In this document: positions 16,117 to 28,196 of the stretch, one piece after another | How positions within the stretch are numbered: position 1 is the first letter of the stretch | Layout of the letters: every line of letters starts with the position of its first letter | DNA from: Chaenocephalus aceratus | Taxonomy: Eukaryota > Chordata > Actinopteri > Perciformes > Channichthyidae | Length of the DNA: 64,000 nt | NCBI GenBank assembly: GCA_023974075.1 | Contig: JAMFTG010000183.1 | Coordinates: 179,850 to 243,849, forward strand | Reading direction: 5' to 3' | Translations under genes and position numbers: made by a program | The notes under the pieces: model-generated | Told to the model about the DNA's origin: nothing | Database searches by the model: none | Seen by the model: only the letters and a program-made list of their open reading frames with translations

Positions 16117-16198
16117 AGAGAGGAGGAGGAGGAGGAGGAGGAGGAGGAGGAGGAGGAGGAGGAGGAGGAGGAGGAGGAGGAGGAGGAGGAGGAGGAGG
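16117..16198. repeat. (GGA)27 trinucleotide array
   Basis: About 82 bp of nearly pure GGA, purine on the plus strand. The polyproline and polyglycine frames over it are artefacts. Confidence 0.97.
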
Positions 16199-16399
16199 CA
16201 GCAGCACAGACAGGAGTATTTGCTCTGTAATGAAGCGGGTTGAGCCAGACCTGGACCAGAACCACAGCAGCAGCTCGGTCCAGCTCATTATGAGAAACGT
16301 GGAGAGGAGAGAAGGAAAATAAGAGAGAGGAATGTCCAGAGTTGGGAGGGCTATTTAAAAAATATGTTTAAAAAATAAAGTAATCTGATAAGAATGAGG

Positions 16400-17203
16400 T
16401 GAGGAAGGCAAGGCAAGTTTATTTATATAGCACCTTTCAACACAAGGCAATTCAAAGTGCTTTACAAAAAATGAAAGACATTAAGAAAATGGCATTTAAA
16501 ATCAGTCATTAAAAATAAAAGATAATAATAAACATTAAAAGAAAAAATACATGGATAAAAGTTACAGTGCAGTCTAAGATATGAATAGTTCAATTAAAAG
16601 CAGCGACAAAAGAAAAGTCTTCAGCCTGGATTTAAAAGTAGTCAGAGTTGCAGCGGACCTGCAGGTTTCTGGGAGTTTGTTCCAGATATTTGGAGCATAA
16701 TAACTGAACGCTGCTTCTCCATGTTTAGTTCTGACTGGGGACAGAAAGCTGACCAGTCCCTGAAGACCTGAGAGATCTGGATGGTTCATATTTAGCAGGA
16801 GGTCAGAAATGTATTTTGGGCCTAAACCTTTCAGTGCTTTATAAACCAGCAGCAGTATTTTGAAATCTATTCTTTGACCCACAGGAAGCCAGTGTGAAGA
16901 CTTCAGAACAGGAGTGATGTGATCCACTTTCTTAGTGTTAGTGAGGACTCGAGCAGCGGCGTTCTGAATCAGCTGCAGCTTCCTAATAGATGTTTTAGTG
17001 AGACCTGTGAAGACACCATTGCAGTAGTCCAGTCTACTGAAGATAAAAGCATGGACAAGCTTTTCCAAATCCTGCTGTGACATTAGTCTTTTAATCCTAG
17101 ATATGTTCTTTAGGTGATAGTAGGCTGATTTAGTAACTGTTTGAATGTGACTGTTGAAACTCAGGAAGGTAGCGTTGAGGGGAGACATGCACAAAGAGAG
17201 CAT
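16400..17203 (-). mobile_element. 5'-truncated L2/CR1-clade LINE (3' end of reverse transcriptase ORF)
   Basis: The minus strand is open at 16574-17203 for 209 codons with the conserved C-terminal LINE motifs F-S-R-L-D-Y-C-N, L-Q-L-I-Q-N-A-A-A-R, H-W-L-P-V and Y-A-P-N-I-W-N-K-L-P. The 3' tail GGCAAGGCAAGTTTATTT and ATAGCACCTTTCAACACAAG follows at 16408-16460. The catalytic YxDD part is absent. Confidence 0.9.
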
Positions 17204-18129
17204 GAGAGGGAGCAGAAGGACTGAGGTCTGTCCTCTGGCCGATGGTCAATTAGTGGCAGGAGAGAAGCAGCAGATCAGTGTTCGGCTGCAGCTCTCAGCC
17301 CGTTTACTCCTGAAGAGGCAGCTGGGGCTCCTCCAACACCATCGTTAGGGCTCATACTAACGAGGACAACGTGAGATGAAATGATTCCTGTGTCTCATTG
17401 GATGCTGCTCTAAAATTAGATATGTAGTGCTTGAAAGATCTGAGGTAACTGAGTTGTGACTGAGGAGTGACAGCAGCATTTGGGAGTGAGGTCACTTCTG
17501 AACTTCAGCAGGTTTTTGATTATTTGTAGCAGAATAAAATAGGTATTAGCGTATTAGTAGCAGATGTCAAAGGTATTGAGCAATGTTACACACACACACA
17601 CTGTCCAACAATAAACTGTAAGAGGATATTAGGAACATGATTGCAATTGATACCGTATTAAAACATAGGATAGAAATAAAGGTTAATGTTAGGCTATCAA
17701 ATAAGACCAGAGCACACAGAGTCAGGAACTGTACCGAACTCCTGTTTGGCTGCACCTGAATCCACCTGTCTGACTTCTTCTTGATTCAAAAGGTGTTTTT
17801 CCTCTATTTTTTGGCAGGATAACTTGCCACTATTGGCCTATTAAGCTTATATATATAGAGATTATGAACATGTGGGGCTAGTAACCCCAGGGAATCGGTG
17901 TCTGGGGACTTTGTCCTGGCTGGTTTTCTCTGTGTGCTGCTCGGGACATGTGTGCGATACAAGCGTACACAACTCATGTTCGGAGAAACCTCAAAGAAAG
18001 GCATCGGTAAAATGGAACTTCTGTGTGAACTATTCATATCTTAAACTGCACTGTAACTTTTTATTCATGTACTTTTTTTCTTTTAATGTTTATTTTTTAT
18101 CTTTGCTTTTTAATAACTGTTTTTAAAAG
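17204..18129. other. No recognised gene
   Basis: No exon-like frame. A few CA and TG words only. Confidence 0.35.
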
Positions 18130-18215
18130 CCTTTTCTGAATGTCTTTCATTTTTGTAAAGCACCTTGAATTGCCTTGTGTTGAAAGGTGCTATATAAATA
18201 AACTTGCCTTGCCTT
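18130..18215 (+). mobile_element. L2-type LINE 3' tail
   Basis: AAAGCACCTTGAATTGCCTT and ATATAAATAAACTTGCCTTG are the forward version of the tail at 16408. Confidence 0.8.
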
Positions 18216-19184
18216 ATATGATTTAAAGAATTGGAAATAAAAAAAAATAAAAACACATATTGAGTCAGCTGTAACTTACATACATTACATACATTGTTGG
18301 ATTGTAATACACAATAAACATTTTAAGGTGACGATTAAATTTAGTCATTCCCATTCAATATATAAGTAAAGCAAAACACCCAATTCAGAGAACAAAGAGG
18401 ATTAGCAGCAATTTTCTTCACTTATTGTCATGAAATACATATTAATGAGATGCACTCCTTAACAAGCCAGAATAAAGACTCCCATTTCCCAGACGTTTCA
18501 CTTTGACATCATCCTTTCAAATGTTCCCGTAAAAAGCCTAATTTGTTTGTCTTTGCCTCATTTGTGTTTGCCGCTTTTATCTGCTAAACAAACCACTCCC
18601 AACTTGCTGGATTTTAAAACAAGATGCACCACAATTTCAATTAAAAGTACGTTTTCTGTATAAAAAACAACCTTGATCTTGACCTTGTTGACCTCAGACA
18701 TGGCTACAATCTTGCACACACACATTCCCCTTCACACTCTTTGATATGCAGAACAATCAGACGGCGTTAGCATTCAGACCACACGTCTCCTGTGCCCATT
18801 GCATGCCAGCCAGACACACACACATAATGGCCAGACTACATGTCCTTAATGGGGAGGCAGACAAACAGAGGAATGCTGCAGAAAGGACGGAGCAAAGCGA
18901 ACGTCTGCACACATCAGCCGGAGCTCAATAGAGATTGGCCAGGAACGCATAAACTGGCCCTGCAGGAGCAAAACCAGTTAAATAGGGCTTCTGTTCTACT
19001 TCTGTTCCTTTCATTGTGTGACTCTTTAAGTCTGAGAGAGAAAACTCTGGAACGGGAACAACAGAGACCTGACAGAGACCCAAAGCTTTCGCATTTACTT
19101 ACATTACATTTACGGGAATTCAGAGGGTTGGATCAAAAGCAGCAGAGGAAAACAACCAGAAAGTTAGGACAGAGGTTGCTTGGA
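18216..19184. other. No recognised gene
   Basis: Unique-looking sequence. The 18480-18700 stretch is low in repeats and could be tested for conservation. Confidence 0.35.
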
Positions 19185-19194
19185 TTAAAGGGGC

Positions 19195-20335
19195 CCTATT
19201 TCTGCTGATGTTCAGGTGTATATCAGTATGTCGTGTCTCTACTTTAAAGAGTCCTCTCCTGCTGATGTTCAGGTGTATATCAGTATGTAGCGTCTCTACT
19301 TTAAAGAGTCCTCTCCTGCTGATGTTCAGGTGATACCAGTATGTAGTGTCTCTACTTTAAAGAGTCCTCTCCTGCTGATGTTCAGGTGTATATCAGTATG
19401 CAGTGTCTCTACTTTAAAGAGTCCTCTCCTGCTGATGTTCAGGTGTAATCAGTATGTAGTGTCTCTACTTTAAAGAGTCCTCTCCTGCTGATGTTCAGGT
19501 GTATATCAGTATGTAGTGTCTCTACTTTAAGAGTCTCTCTGTCCTCTTTAGTCCTCTCCTGATGATGTTCAGGTGTATATCAGTATGTAGTGTCTCTACT
19601 TTAAAGAGTCCTCTCCTGCTGATGTTCAGGGGATTTAGTATGTAGTGTCTCTACTTTAAAGAGTCCTCTCCTGCTGATGTTCAGGTGTATATCAGTATGT
19701 AGTGTCTCTACTTTAAAGAGTCCTCTCCTGCTGATGTTCAGGTGTATATCAGTATGTAGTGTCTTTACTTTAAAGAGTCCTCTCCTGCTGATGTTCAGGT
19801 GTACATCAGTATGTAGCGTCTCTACTTTAAAGAGTCCTCTCCTGCTGATGTTCAGGTGTATATCACTATGCAGTGTCTCTACTTTAAAGAGTCCTCTCCT
19901 GCTGATGTTCAGGTGTATATCAGTATGTAGTGTCTCTACTTTAAAGAGTCCTCTCCTGCTGATGTTCAGGTGTATATCAGTATGTAGTGTCTCTACTTTA
20001 AAGAGTCCTCTCCTGCTGATGTTCAGGTGCATATCAGTATGTAGTGTCTCTACTTTAAAGAGTCCTCTCCTGCTGATGTTCAGGTGTATTCAGTATGTAG
20101 TGTCTCTACTTTAAAGAGTCCTCTTCTGCTGATGTTCAGGTGTATATCAGTATAGTGTCTCTACTTTAAAGAGTCCTCTCCTGCTTATGTTCAGGTGTAT
20201 TCAGTATGTAGTGTCTCTACTTTAAAGAGTCCTCTCCTGCTGATGTTCAGGTGTATATCAGTATGTAGTGTCTCTACTTTAAAGAGTCCTCTCCTGCTGA
20301 TTTCAGGTGTATATCAGTATGTAGTGTCTCTACAT
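19195..20335. repeat. 57-bp minisatellite, about 20 copies
   Basis: The unit runs from TTTAAAGAGTCCTCTCCTGC to AGTATGTAGTGTCTCTAC. Most units are exact or one or two bases different; a few have small deletions. Because 57 is a multiple of three, both strands stay open for about 140 codons, which is not evidence of a protein. Confidence 0.97.
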
Positions 20336-20684
20336 GTCTCCATGCTTTAATGTTCAAAAGCTCTTTATTTTTCTCATACTGCCTGTGCTGCAGCACCTCT
20401 TTTCACCCCTCTGTCTGAAACCAGAGCCCAGTCTGCTCGGATTGGTTAGCAGGCCGGCTCTGTTGTGATTGGTCAACCGCTTAGCGATGTCCCGCCTCTT
20501 AGCCTATCACGTACAATGTGTTGGAGCGCTAGCCAATGGAGCGCAATTGTTACATTGTGATGTCACTATGTGCCGGAAGTAAACAAAGGAGTCCAATGGA
20601 GGCGTTTCAGGCAGGGGGGAGAAGCTCCCTCTGGGAACACTGGGATAGCCTTTTTAGCACACAATACTACTTAACACACAACAG

Positions 20685-21241
20685 CAGTGACCATCAACTG
20701 GCGGCCCGCGGGCCAAATCTGGCACGCCAGACATTCTCATCCGGCACGCGCTGTGACGCTGGCGGAGTGGTTAGTGCGTTTGCCCCCCACTCCATTTTTG
20801 TTTACAACGTCTTGTGAGTAATGTGCAGTACCGGAGTCCAACAGAGAGGCAGCAGCTGCGGGAAAGTAGCCTGCGTACTGCGTAGCCTTCGTACTGCGTA
20901 GCCTTCGTACTGCGCAGCCTTCGTACTGCGTAACCTTCGTACTGCGTAGCCTTCGTACTGCGTAGCCTTCGTACTGCGTAGCCTTCGTACTGCGTAGCCT
21001 TCGTACTGCGTAGCCTGCGTAGCCTTCGTACTGCGTAGCCTGCGTAGCCTTCGTACTGCGTAGCCTTCGTACTGCGTAGCCTTCGTACTGCGTAGCCTCC
21101 CCTGCCCTGAAGAAGAAGTGATTCTCCCCCCCCCCCCGCTCAACAACTTCAAAATTCAGGGCTATAAAAAAAATCGCTGGCCCCTTAAAGTGTCTCTAGG
21201 AATAATGTTGGCCCTTGGACAAATGTAGTTGGTGATCCCTG
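20685..21241. mobile_element. hAT-like element containing a 16-bp minisatellite
   Basis: Ends CAGTGACCATCAACT and AGTTGGTGATCCCTG are inverted and of hAT style (CAGNGA). The MITE sequence resumes after it (CAGGAAAGGG). Flanking 8-mers match only 5/8, so the target duplication is not secure. It includes GGCGGCCCGCGGGCC near the left end. Confidence 0.6.
20872..21098. repeat. 16-bp minisatellite (TTCGTACTGCGTAGCC)
   Basis: About 14 units, some shortened to GCGTAGCC steps. Three units make 48 bp, so the minus strand stays open for over 100 codons. Confidence 0.95.
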
Positions 21242-21262
21242 CAGGAAAGGGCAAACCCAGAG

Positions 21263-21837
21263 AGCATAATAAAACTATTACACATTTTCTGAAAGTGGGG
21301 TTCAAATATCCCAACAAGGCATTATCTTATAACATTTGGTAAAGAAAGGAGAAATCTAGAGACCCAAGTAGACAAAGTTAGTAGAACAAACACCTACGTT
21401 TGACACATTTTACCTTTCTGAATTGAACCGTGCATGTTCTGTCTTGCATTGTCTCACGTAAATTTAGTATTTAGTGTATTTTTGACCCTAATGCTCTGTG
21501 ATCAGAAAATATGAAAATACAGTGCATTTACGTGAAACGCAGCACATTTCATCTTCTCGATTTCCTGTCAGCAAACAAAGGGGAAGGCTCTTTTGTCGAG
21601 GCTCCAATTCCTCCGCTACACCCCTGTGCTTCCCTGTGATTAGGTTCAGAGCACATTGCGGGGGTGAGGGGCGTGAAATCATTTGTGGTTGTAATTATGG
21701 GCTCCCCTCTCCAGAGTAATCATGAGCTATTAAAACCCGCCCTCCGCTCAGCCCCCCAACAACGCCAGTTAACATCTATGTTCCTCCGGGAGGCTGCAGG
21801 GACGAGGCCAACTACCCGCAAACTGCAGAGGGCATGG

Positions 21838-21881
<44 letters not shown>

Positions 21882-22300
21882 TGTACCTGTGCAGCCAGCC
21901 TTTTGTGTGCATGGAAATCCTTAAGGTAATACAGAGACGTTAAGGCTGAGCTAAAACAAATATAAATATAATATAAACATACAAATAGAAAAGTAGAGCG
22001 GATTTGTTGTACTTTACATTGGCTTCATATGTAAAAGTAGCATAACTACAAATAGGTTGCACTTGATCTTTAACATTATGCTAATACAACATGGGATGTT
22101 TAAAGGTTACGATTAATTAAAGTACTTAAAGTAAAAAAAACGTACTTCTGTAAGGTACATCATGGCTTACAAACCAAGGATCTACCTTATTGCTAAAGCT
22201 ACGTTATGTAACATTTGTGGATGAAACTAATTTAGAAGTAAAAGTTTATCAAAAACATGAACAAGTTGAACTGGTGTTAATAAGTTAATGGGACGACTAA
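21263..22300. other. No recognised gene; (GT)n at 21839-21880
   Basis: The 21540-21760 stretch is unique-looking and GC-balanced with no exon frame. One (GT)n array of about 40 bp follows. Confidence 0.35.
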
Positions 22301-23590
22301 CACTAAGGAAGTGGACCTTTAAAAAATGTGTCTTAATCAAGCGGCAAACTCTGGGGCAGAGTCGGGAGGCCAATAAGGAATTGCCACAAGCTGCAGTTCA
22401 TCTATTGGCCGATAGGCGATGACTGCAGAAAGGAGGAATTTCCATAGACCCCCATGTTAAAATGCCCAACTTTACAGCAGAAATAAACATGTTTTTTCAC
22501 CCCTGGATGCAATACAAATTATTCGGGATATAGTTAGATTATAAGATATAAGTTCTGAAAGTGTTTGCATTAATTTGGGCGTGGTCACTTTGATGGACAG
22601 GTACCTGCCTCACTGTCAGCTAACAGCAACTTGTCCACTCTGCTAGGCTACAACGTTAGCTAGTTGTAGTTACTGTACTACAGTTTAGTTTATGATTCAG
22701 CCTTGGGTAAGACTTTTATAGTCGGCTATACGCCCATAATGCTAAACGGGAGCAAATGTTAAAGGGGGACCCAATTATCCCAGTGGTGGACGCCGGAGTC
22801 CACCGGCCGGCGTTATAACTGGAGATCAAGGAATGCAGCGAAACGCGGATTTGGTTCGCCTGCAGCCCGCTGCAGTATTAGCTAAAGAAATTATGTTGAA
22901 CAAGGCTTATTAAGCTGAACATCGCCACAATTGTTTTGCTATGTATCGGTAGCCTACTTATTTTATTTATTAACGTGTGAATGACAAGCATTAAGAATAA
23001 CAAAAAATAGCTAATTCTCTTGCAGATTGTCTCGTTTGATTATGAATGTAACGTTTATATAGTGTAACTACACTGTTTTATCAAAACCAAAGTACCACGC
23101 AGGAACTTGGTATGCATGTATTTCAGCAGGAAATGGGCAACATGACATTTAGCAACACAGACTATAGAAATATTTGTAAAAGTTGTTCATGCGTTATTAA
23201 GTGAATATGGCATTAAAACACCTATGCTTTTTGACTGTCACATTTTTACATTTCAGCATTGCACCACTAATTTAAGTTCTATGTTTTGCTTGTTAAGCAG
23301 TCTGTAACCCTACACACCTAACATGTAACTTTTCATGTATTGTGTATAAAGGTTTCCTTTAGCTTAGCTTCTTAGCCTGAGCTAGCTCTGGAACTTCCAG
23401 CTCGGTGGCAGCAGGTCCCGCCTCGGCTCCGCCTCTTTGTCCTTATTTGGAGCAGGCGGGAGTTGAACTCTGACGTCACTGTCGAGCCGTTAGTGGCCGA
23501 CTCCGCCTACTAAGGGCTTCACGGCAACTCTGCAGAACCCTATGGGTGACGTCACGGACCCTACGTCCATTTATATATAGAGTCTATGGT
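22300..23590. repeat. Degenerate interspersed repeat, family not assigned
   Basis: The segment around CCCCCATGTTAAAATGCCCA and the right part TGACGTCACGGACCCTACGT...ATATATAGAGTCTATGG resemble common fish interspersed DNA. I could not define ends or target duplications. Confidence 0.35.
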
Positions 23591-24556
23591 CTGAATGCAC
23601 AGAAAGCTAAGGGACTGTGTGAACATTATTGGGATGTGTAGAAAGAACAAAAGAAGTGCAAGATCTGATTACTTCTCCCCCCTCCGGTTATGACTTAGGT
23701 TCAGTTTGTTGCTTTGTGTGTCAAAATGAAACAACTACCGGCCCAATTTTCATGAAAATTGTTGGATATGTTAAGAATAAGACGTAGAAAATGAGAGTGG
23801 ATTTTGCTTTAGCAGAAGCTACATATCTTTTTTGTTTTATTTACTTTTATATTTGTAGGATCAACTACATAAAAGTAGGGGTTGAGAAGAGGTAAAAGAC
23901 TGCCATGCTCTCCCAAAGATTTCCAACTATTCCTTGAACAATTATGAAAAGAAACATAACCATACCCCTTGTCTGACCCTTTGAAGTAATTGTCATACAG
24001 TCCCTAAATCAAACTGCTGAAACCCCATTATAGTTTTAGTTTCAAAGTGCATAAGACACTTATCTTAAGAGTAAGAAACTACAGACTACCTCTGCCTTTA
24101 TTTCCTACTTAAGTACTTACAATGGAATATGTTCTGTTATGATGTTATGAAAAGGTGTCTCTCTCTTTCTGCCACTCAATCCCTGCCTCCCTCCTCTCTG
24201 ACAGTTGCATTGGCTTCGAGCCTCCCCTCGTAACACCCTGGTTGAATGAACACAATCCCATTATCGGTGACAGTCAATTAAACATCTAAATGCCAAATTG
24301 TGAATGCTTGATGCCGTGACACAGAGGGCAAATGAAGATCGCTGACCAGAGACCGGGAGGGGACGATGATGATGGCGTTTCTGAACGAATATGGTTAAAG
24401 TGGAAAGTTGAGGTTTATATTTAAACATTTAAAAGTATTAGCACGGTTTTGAAATGCGTTTCTTGAGTAAAACATGGGTACAAAGAGAAGAAGAAGTAAA
24501 GGAGGGAGTGGTAGAAGAAGAATGCAAGAATGGGGAAAAGTAAAAGGTCAAATCAG

Positions 24557-24615
<59 letters not shown>

Positions 24616-25648
24616 TGAGAGGGAACTAGTGAACATTTCTGTCACATTGTATTGACACAGCAGGGAGTGAGGGGAAAAAGCCTGAGCCAAAAAAGAAAGA
24701 GAGTGAGAGGATCGTGTTTATTCTCCTTTCCTTCCCTCCTCTACTCGGTCTTTTCCCTCCCTTTTTGTCCTTTCAGCGGGGTGTGTGTATGTGTGTGTGT
24801 ATGCCAGTGTGTGTGTTTGTGTGCCAGTGTGTGTACGCACTCTCTGGCACACTTGAATGTTTTACTGATTACCTCAGACACATCACGTCTTTCTGAGGGC
24901 TTTTAACGGAGGAGGATTATCAGGCAGCCGGAGCCTTTTAACCCTTTCACTGCCCTCCTTGCTCCCAGCTGACAAAGGCTTCAATTACGTCTCCGTCCCA
25001 AATTAAAAGGTGCAAGATGCAACATTTTTACCAAATCTATGAGAGGCTACACACACAAACGTCAATGTTTCGGCGGCATTCATTATGGTCTTTTTCACTG
25101 GCCAATCTGCGTCAATGTGACTGATTAAGATGATCTGATTTATGATATTAGCAGAAGGAAAACAGCTCATCATTTACACACCTTTAAAAAGGGTCAGAGA
25201 ACAGGAAATAGTTTAGCTCAATGTACACTATGGGGTTAAAGTCAATACAAACATTTTCATTTCACTTATCCTGATGGCGGGGCGGACGATTAGTTGATAA
25301 ACTATCGATTTTCAGGTTTCAAAAGTTGTCCCATGATATTTTTTCACTATTTTCTTAATATAACCTGCTGCTTTTCATATTAAGGATCACTGGGGAAAAT
25401 GCATAGATGGCTATGAGGACCAGGGTCATTTGTACTGATCCTCAACAAGTGAGTTGTTTTTGGTTTTCACTTATAGAGGTTTGTGTTTAAAGAAATGGTG
25501 GATAACTTAATTTACACTTGAGTAGCAATAGCATCAAAATGTTAGCCTAATGGCCCATTTAAAAAAATCATATATATGAAACTATGATTGATGCCTTAAT
25601 GTGTCTGACTATAACAACTGGTCCATGTGAAGCTATTATTGACCCTTA
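23591..25648. other. No recognised gene; (GT)n at 24559-24607
   Basis: The stretch 24180-24360 and that after 24900 look unique and may be worth a conservation test. No exon recognised. Confidence 0.35.
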
Positions 25649-25734
25649 ATCTAACCCAGGGCTTCTCAAACTCCGGACTGAACTACAAATCAATCCGGAC
25701 CGAACCCTGTGTGTAAAACATTTAAATGATACAT

Positions 25735-27203
25735 TACATTACATTACATTGCATTTAGCTGACGCTTTTTATCCAAAGCGATTTACAATAAGTACATTCG
25801 ACCAGGAAGACACAACCTTGAAGAAACAGAATCATAAAGTACATCAGGTTTCATAGAACCAAACATTTCAAGTGCTACTCAACTGGCTATATATAAGTGC
25901 TCTGTTAGCAGTTCTTTGTTAGTAGTTCTATCGCTCGAGGTGGAGTCGAAAGAGATGAGTTTTCAGTCTGCGCCGGAAGGTGTGTAAGCTATCTGCTGTC
26001 CTGATGTCAATGGGGAGCTCATTCCACCATTTTGGAGCCAGGATAGCAAACCCACGTGTTTTTGCTGATGGGAACTTGGGTCGCCCTCGCAGCGAGGGTG
26101 CAGCGAGTCGTTTGGTTGATGCAGAGCGTAGAGCACGCGCTGGGGTGTACGGTTTAACCATGTCCTGGATGTAGGAAGGGCCAGATCCATTTGCAGCATG
26201 GTACGCAAGTACCAGAATCTTGAAGTGGATTCTAGCAGTTACCGGAAGCCAGTGAAGGGAGCGGAGGAGCGGCGTGGTGTGGGAGAATTTAGGAAGATTG
26301 AAGACCAGGCGAGCCGCTGCATTCTGGATGAGCTGCAGAGGTCGGATGGCACATGCAGGTAGACCAGCCAGGAGGGAGTTGCAGTAGTCTAGGCGTGAGG
26401 TGACGAGAGCCTGGACCAGAACCTGCGTCGCTTTCTGTGTCAGCTGGGGACGTATCCTCCTGATGTTGTAAAGCGTGTATCTGCAGCAGCGGGTTGTAGC
26501 AGCGATGTTTGCAGTGAAGGACAGGTTGTTATCTAGGGTCACACCCAGATTCCTTGCAGTCTGAGTCGGGGAAACAACAGAGGTGCCGATGTTGATAGTC
26601 AGGTCAAGAGTGGGACAATCTTTTCCCGGAAGGAAAAGCAGTTCAGTTTTGTCAAGGTTGAGCTTGAGGTGGTGAGCAGACATCCACTGAGAGATTGGAT
26701 TGGATTGGATTTACTTTATTAATCCCCTTGGGGAAATTGTTTCTCTGCATTTGACCCATCTTAGTGTTAGGAGCAGTGGGCTGCCATTTTGAACAGCGCC
26801 CGGGGAGCCGTGTGGGGAACGGTGCCTTGCTCAGGGACACCTCGGTAGCACTTGGTCTTGCCGGGACTTGAACTGGTGACCTTCTAGTTGCCAAGCCAAG
26901 TCCCTATCGACTTTGCCACCACTACCCCAGATGTCAGCTAGACAAGCAGAGATGCGTGCAACGACCTGGGTCTCTGAGCGGGGAAAGGACAGAATTAATT
27001 GGGTGTCGTCAGCGTAGCAGTGGTATGAAAAACCAGGCGGGCTAATGACTGATCCGAGCGAGTTTGTGTACAAGGAGAAGAGGAGGGGACCAAGAACAGA
27101 GCCCTGAGGGACCCCTGTAGTTAATTGACAAGGGTCGGACTCGGACCCTCTCCAAGTTACCCTGTAGGTACGGTCTTTGAGGTATGAGGTGAGGAGGGAA
27201 AGT
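25735..27203 (-). mobile_element. 5'-truncated L2/CR1-clade LINE with reverse transcriptase core, split by a SINE
   Basis: Minus-strand motifs in order are G-V-P-Q-G-S-V-L-G-P-L-L-F, catalytic YADD (27005-27016) followed by T-Q-L, then after the SINE M-S-A-H-H-L-K-L-N, S-R-L-D-Y-C-N, H-W-L-P-V and W-W-N-E-L-P. The last 251 codons (25928-26683) are open. The tail matches AAGTCGCTTTGGATAAAAG and ends in ATTACA repeats. Confidence 0.92.
26694..26935 (-). mobile_element. tRNA-derived SINE (family S1), nested in the LINE
   Basis: The minus-strand head GGTGGCAAAGTCGATAGGGA and B box GTTCAAGTCC are tRNA-like. The 3' end reads GGGGATTAATAAAGTAAA, like a LINE tail. It separates the two halves of the LINE coding sequence. 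A second copy lies at 63553-63770. Confidence 0.8.
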
Positions 27204-27449
27204 ACAGAAATACAAAATAAAAAAAACGTTCGGATTCTGATTATTAATGTATATTGTCTTGTGTCTGACGCGTTGTGAGAATGAACGTGCTTATAAATTT
27301 ACTTGTGTGCGCGAGCGTGACACGCATTGCAGACCGCAAGTTTACCTTGACTTTCTAATGCTTTATTGGCATTGATCCGGACCAGTGACCTTGTATAAAA
27401 TTCACAAGTGGACCTTTAATAAAAAAGTTTGAGTACCCCTGATCTAACC

Positions 27450-27844
27450 TATATGTCAATTTGTATGTATTACTTGATATATATCTATATATTAGCTAAT
27501 AATCTAAATCGCTGTCAGATACATGAAGCGGAGTAAAAACTACAATACTGGCTTCCAAAATGTATTGGAGTAGAATTATAAAGCTAAGAATACTCTGGTA
27601 AAAATAAATGGGGCGAAACCTGCGAGCTAGTTCAGGCAGTCAACTCGAGCACCAATGATAGATTAACATGTGACGCACCTCGTCCCTCTTACAACCAACC
27701 AAACACATTCTCCTAAACATGCCGCTCTATAAGCTGCCAGGTCTTCCTGCCTCTGCCATCGCTATGCTGCCACTGCTGTGTTCACTTGCTATTGCTACGT
27801 TCATGTTCCTGCTGCTGTGTTTCATGTTTCATGTTGCTGCTGCT
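27450..27844. other. No recognised gene
   Basis: Nothing beyond short CT-rich runs before the minisatellite. Confidence 0.35.
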
Positions 27845-28196
27845 CGCCTACCCCAGCTTCCACCCCAGCTTCCGCCCCACCTTCCTCCCCAGCTTCCTCC
27901 CCAGCTTCCGCCCCAGCTTCCGCCCCAGCTTCCGCCCCAGCTTCCGCCCCAGCTTCCGCCCCAGCTTCCGCCCCAGCTTCCACCCCAGCTTCCACCCCAG
28001 CTTCCACCCCATCTTCCACCCCAGCTTCCACCCCAGCTTCCACCCCATCTTCCATCCCAGCTTCCACTCCAGATTCCACCCCAGCTTCCATCCCAGCTTC
28101 CACCCCAGCTTCCACCCCATCTTCCACCCCAGCCTCCACCCCAGCTTCCACCCCATCTTCCACCCCAGCTTCCACCCCAGCTTCCATCCGCTTCAA
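27845..28196. repeat. 12-bp minisatellite (CAGCTTCCACCC)
   Basis: About 29 units with C/T and A/G variants. Several frames are open on both strands (PQLP, TPAS, SFHP, GVEA and WKLG repeats), which follows from the 12-bp period. I see no splice or start context that supports translation. Confidence 0.95.

Larger units (their letters stand above)
19189..21262. mobile_element. TTAA MITE (family M), copy 2, with expanded end and nested hAT
   Basis: TTAA at 19185-19188 precedes AGGGGCCCTATTTCTGCTGATG. The body at 20336-20684 is inverse to copy 1 and shares GAAACCAGAGCCCAGT, the GGCTCTGTTGTGATTGGTCAA region and CGCTAGCCAATGGAGCG. The left end is expanded into a 57-bp tandem array, and a hAT-like element splits the right end (20685-21241). 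The extreme right end is decayed. Confidence 0.7.
25657..27441. mobile_element. hAT element carrying a nested LINE and SINE
   Basis: Perfect 8-bp target duplication ATCTAACC at 25649-25656 and 27442-27449; inverted ends CAGGGCTTCTCAAACT and AGTTTGAGTACCCCTG. Without the LINE it would be about 320 bp. Confidence 0.85.

Noticed and set aside
16076..16322. Polyproline or polyglycine protein
   Set aside because: Frames across the (GGA)n array only.
16574..17203. A 209-codon frame as a host gene
   Set aside because: Same type of LINE C-terminal region, with its dispersed 3' tail.
19601..20114. Frames of about 145 codons on both strands with 19-residue repeats
   Set aside because: The 57-bp tandem unit is a multiple of three, so open frames follow automatically; no start, splice or domain context.
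19195..20335. CRISPR-like array
   Set aside because: Units are contiguous with no unique spacers and the genome is vertebrate; it is a minisatellite.
25928..26683. A 251-codon intact frame as a host gene
   Set aside because: It carries LINE reverse transcriptase C-terminal motifs, a LINE tail, and repeats at 34678 and 47753.
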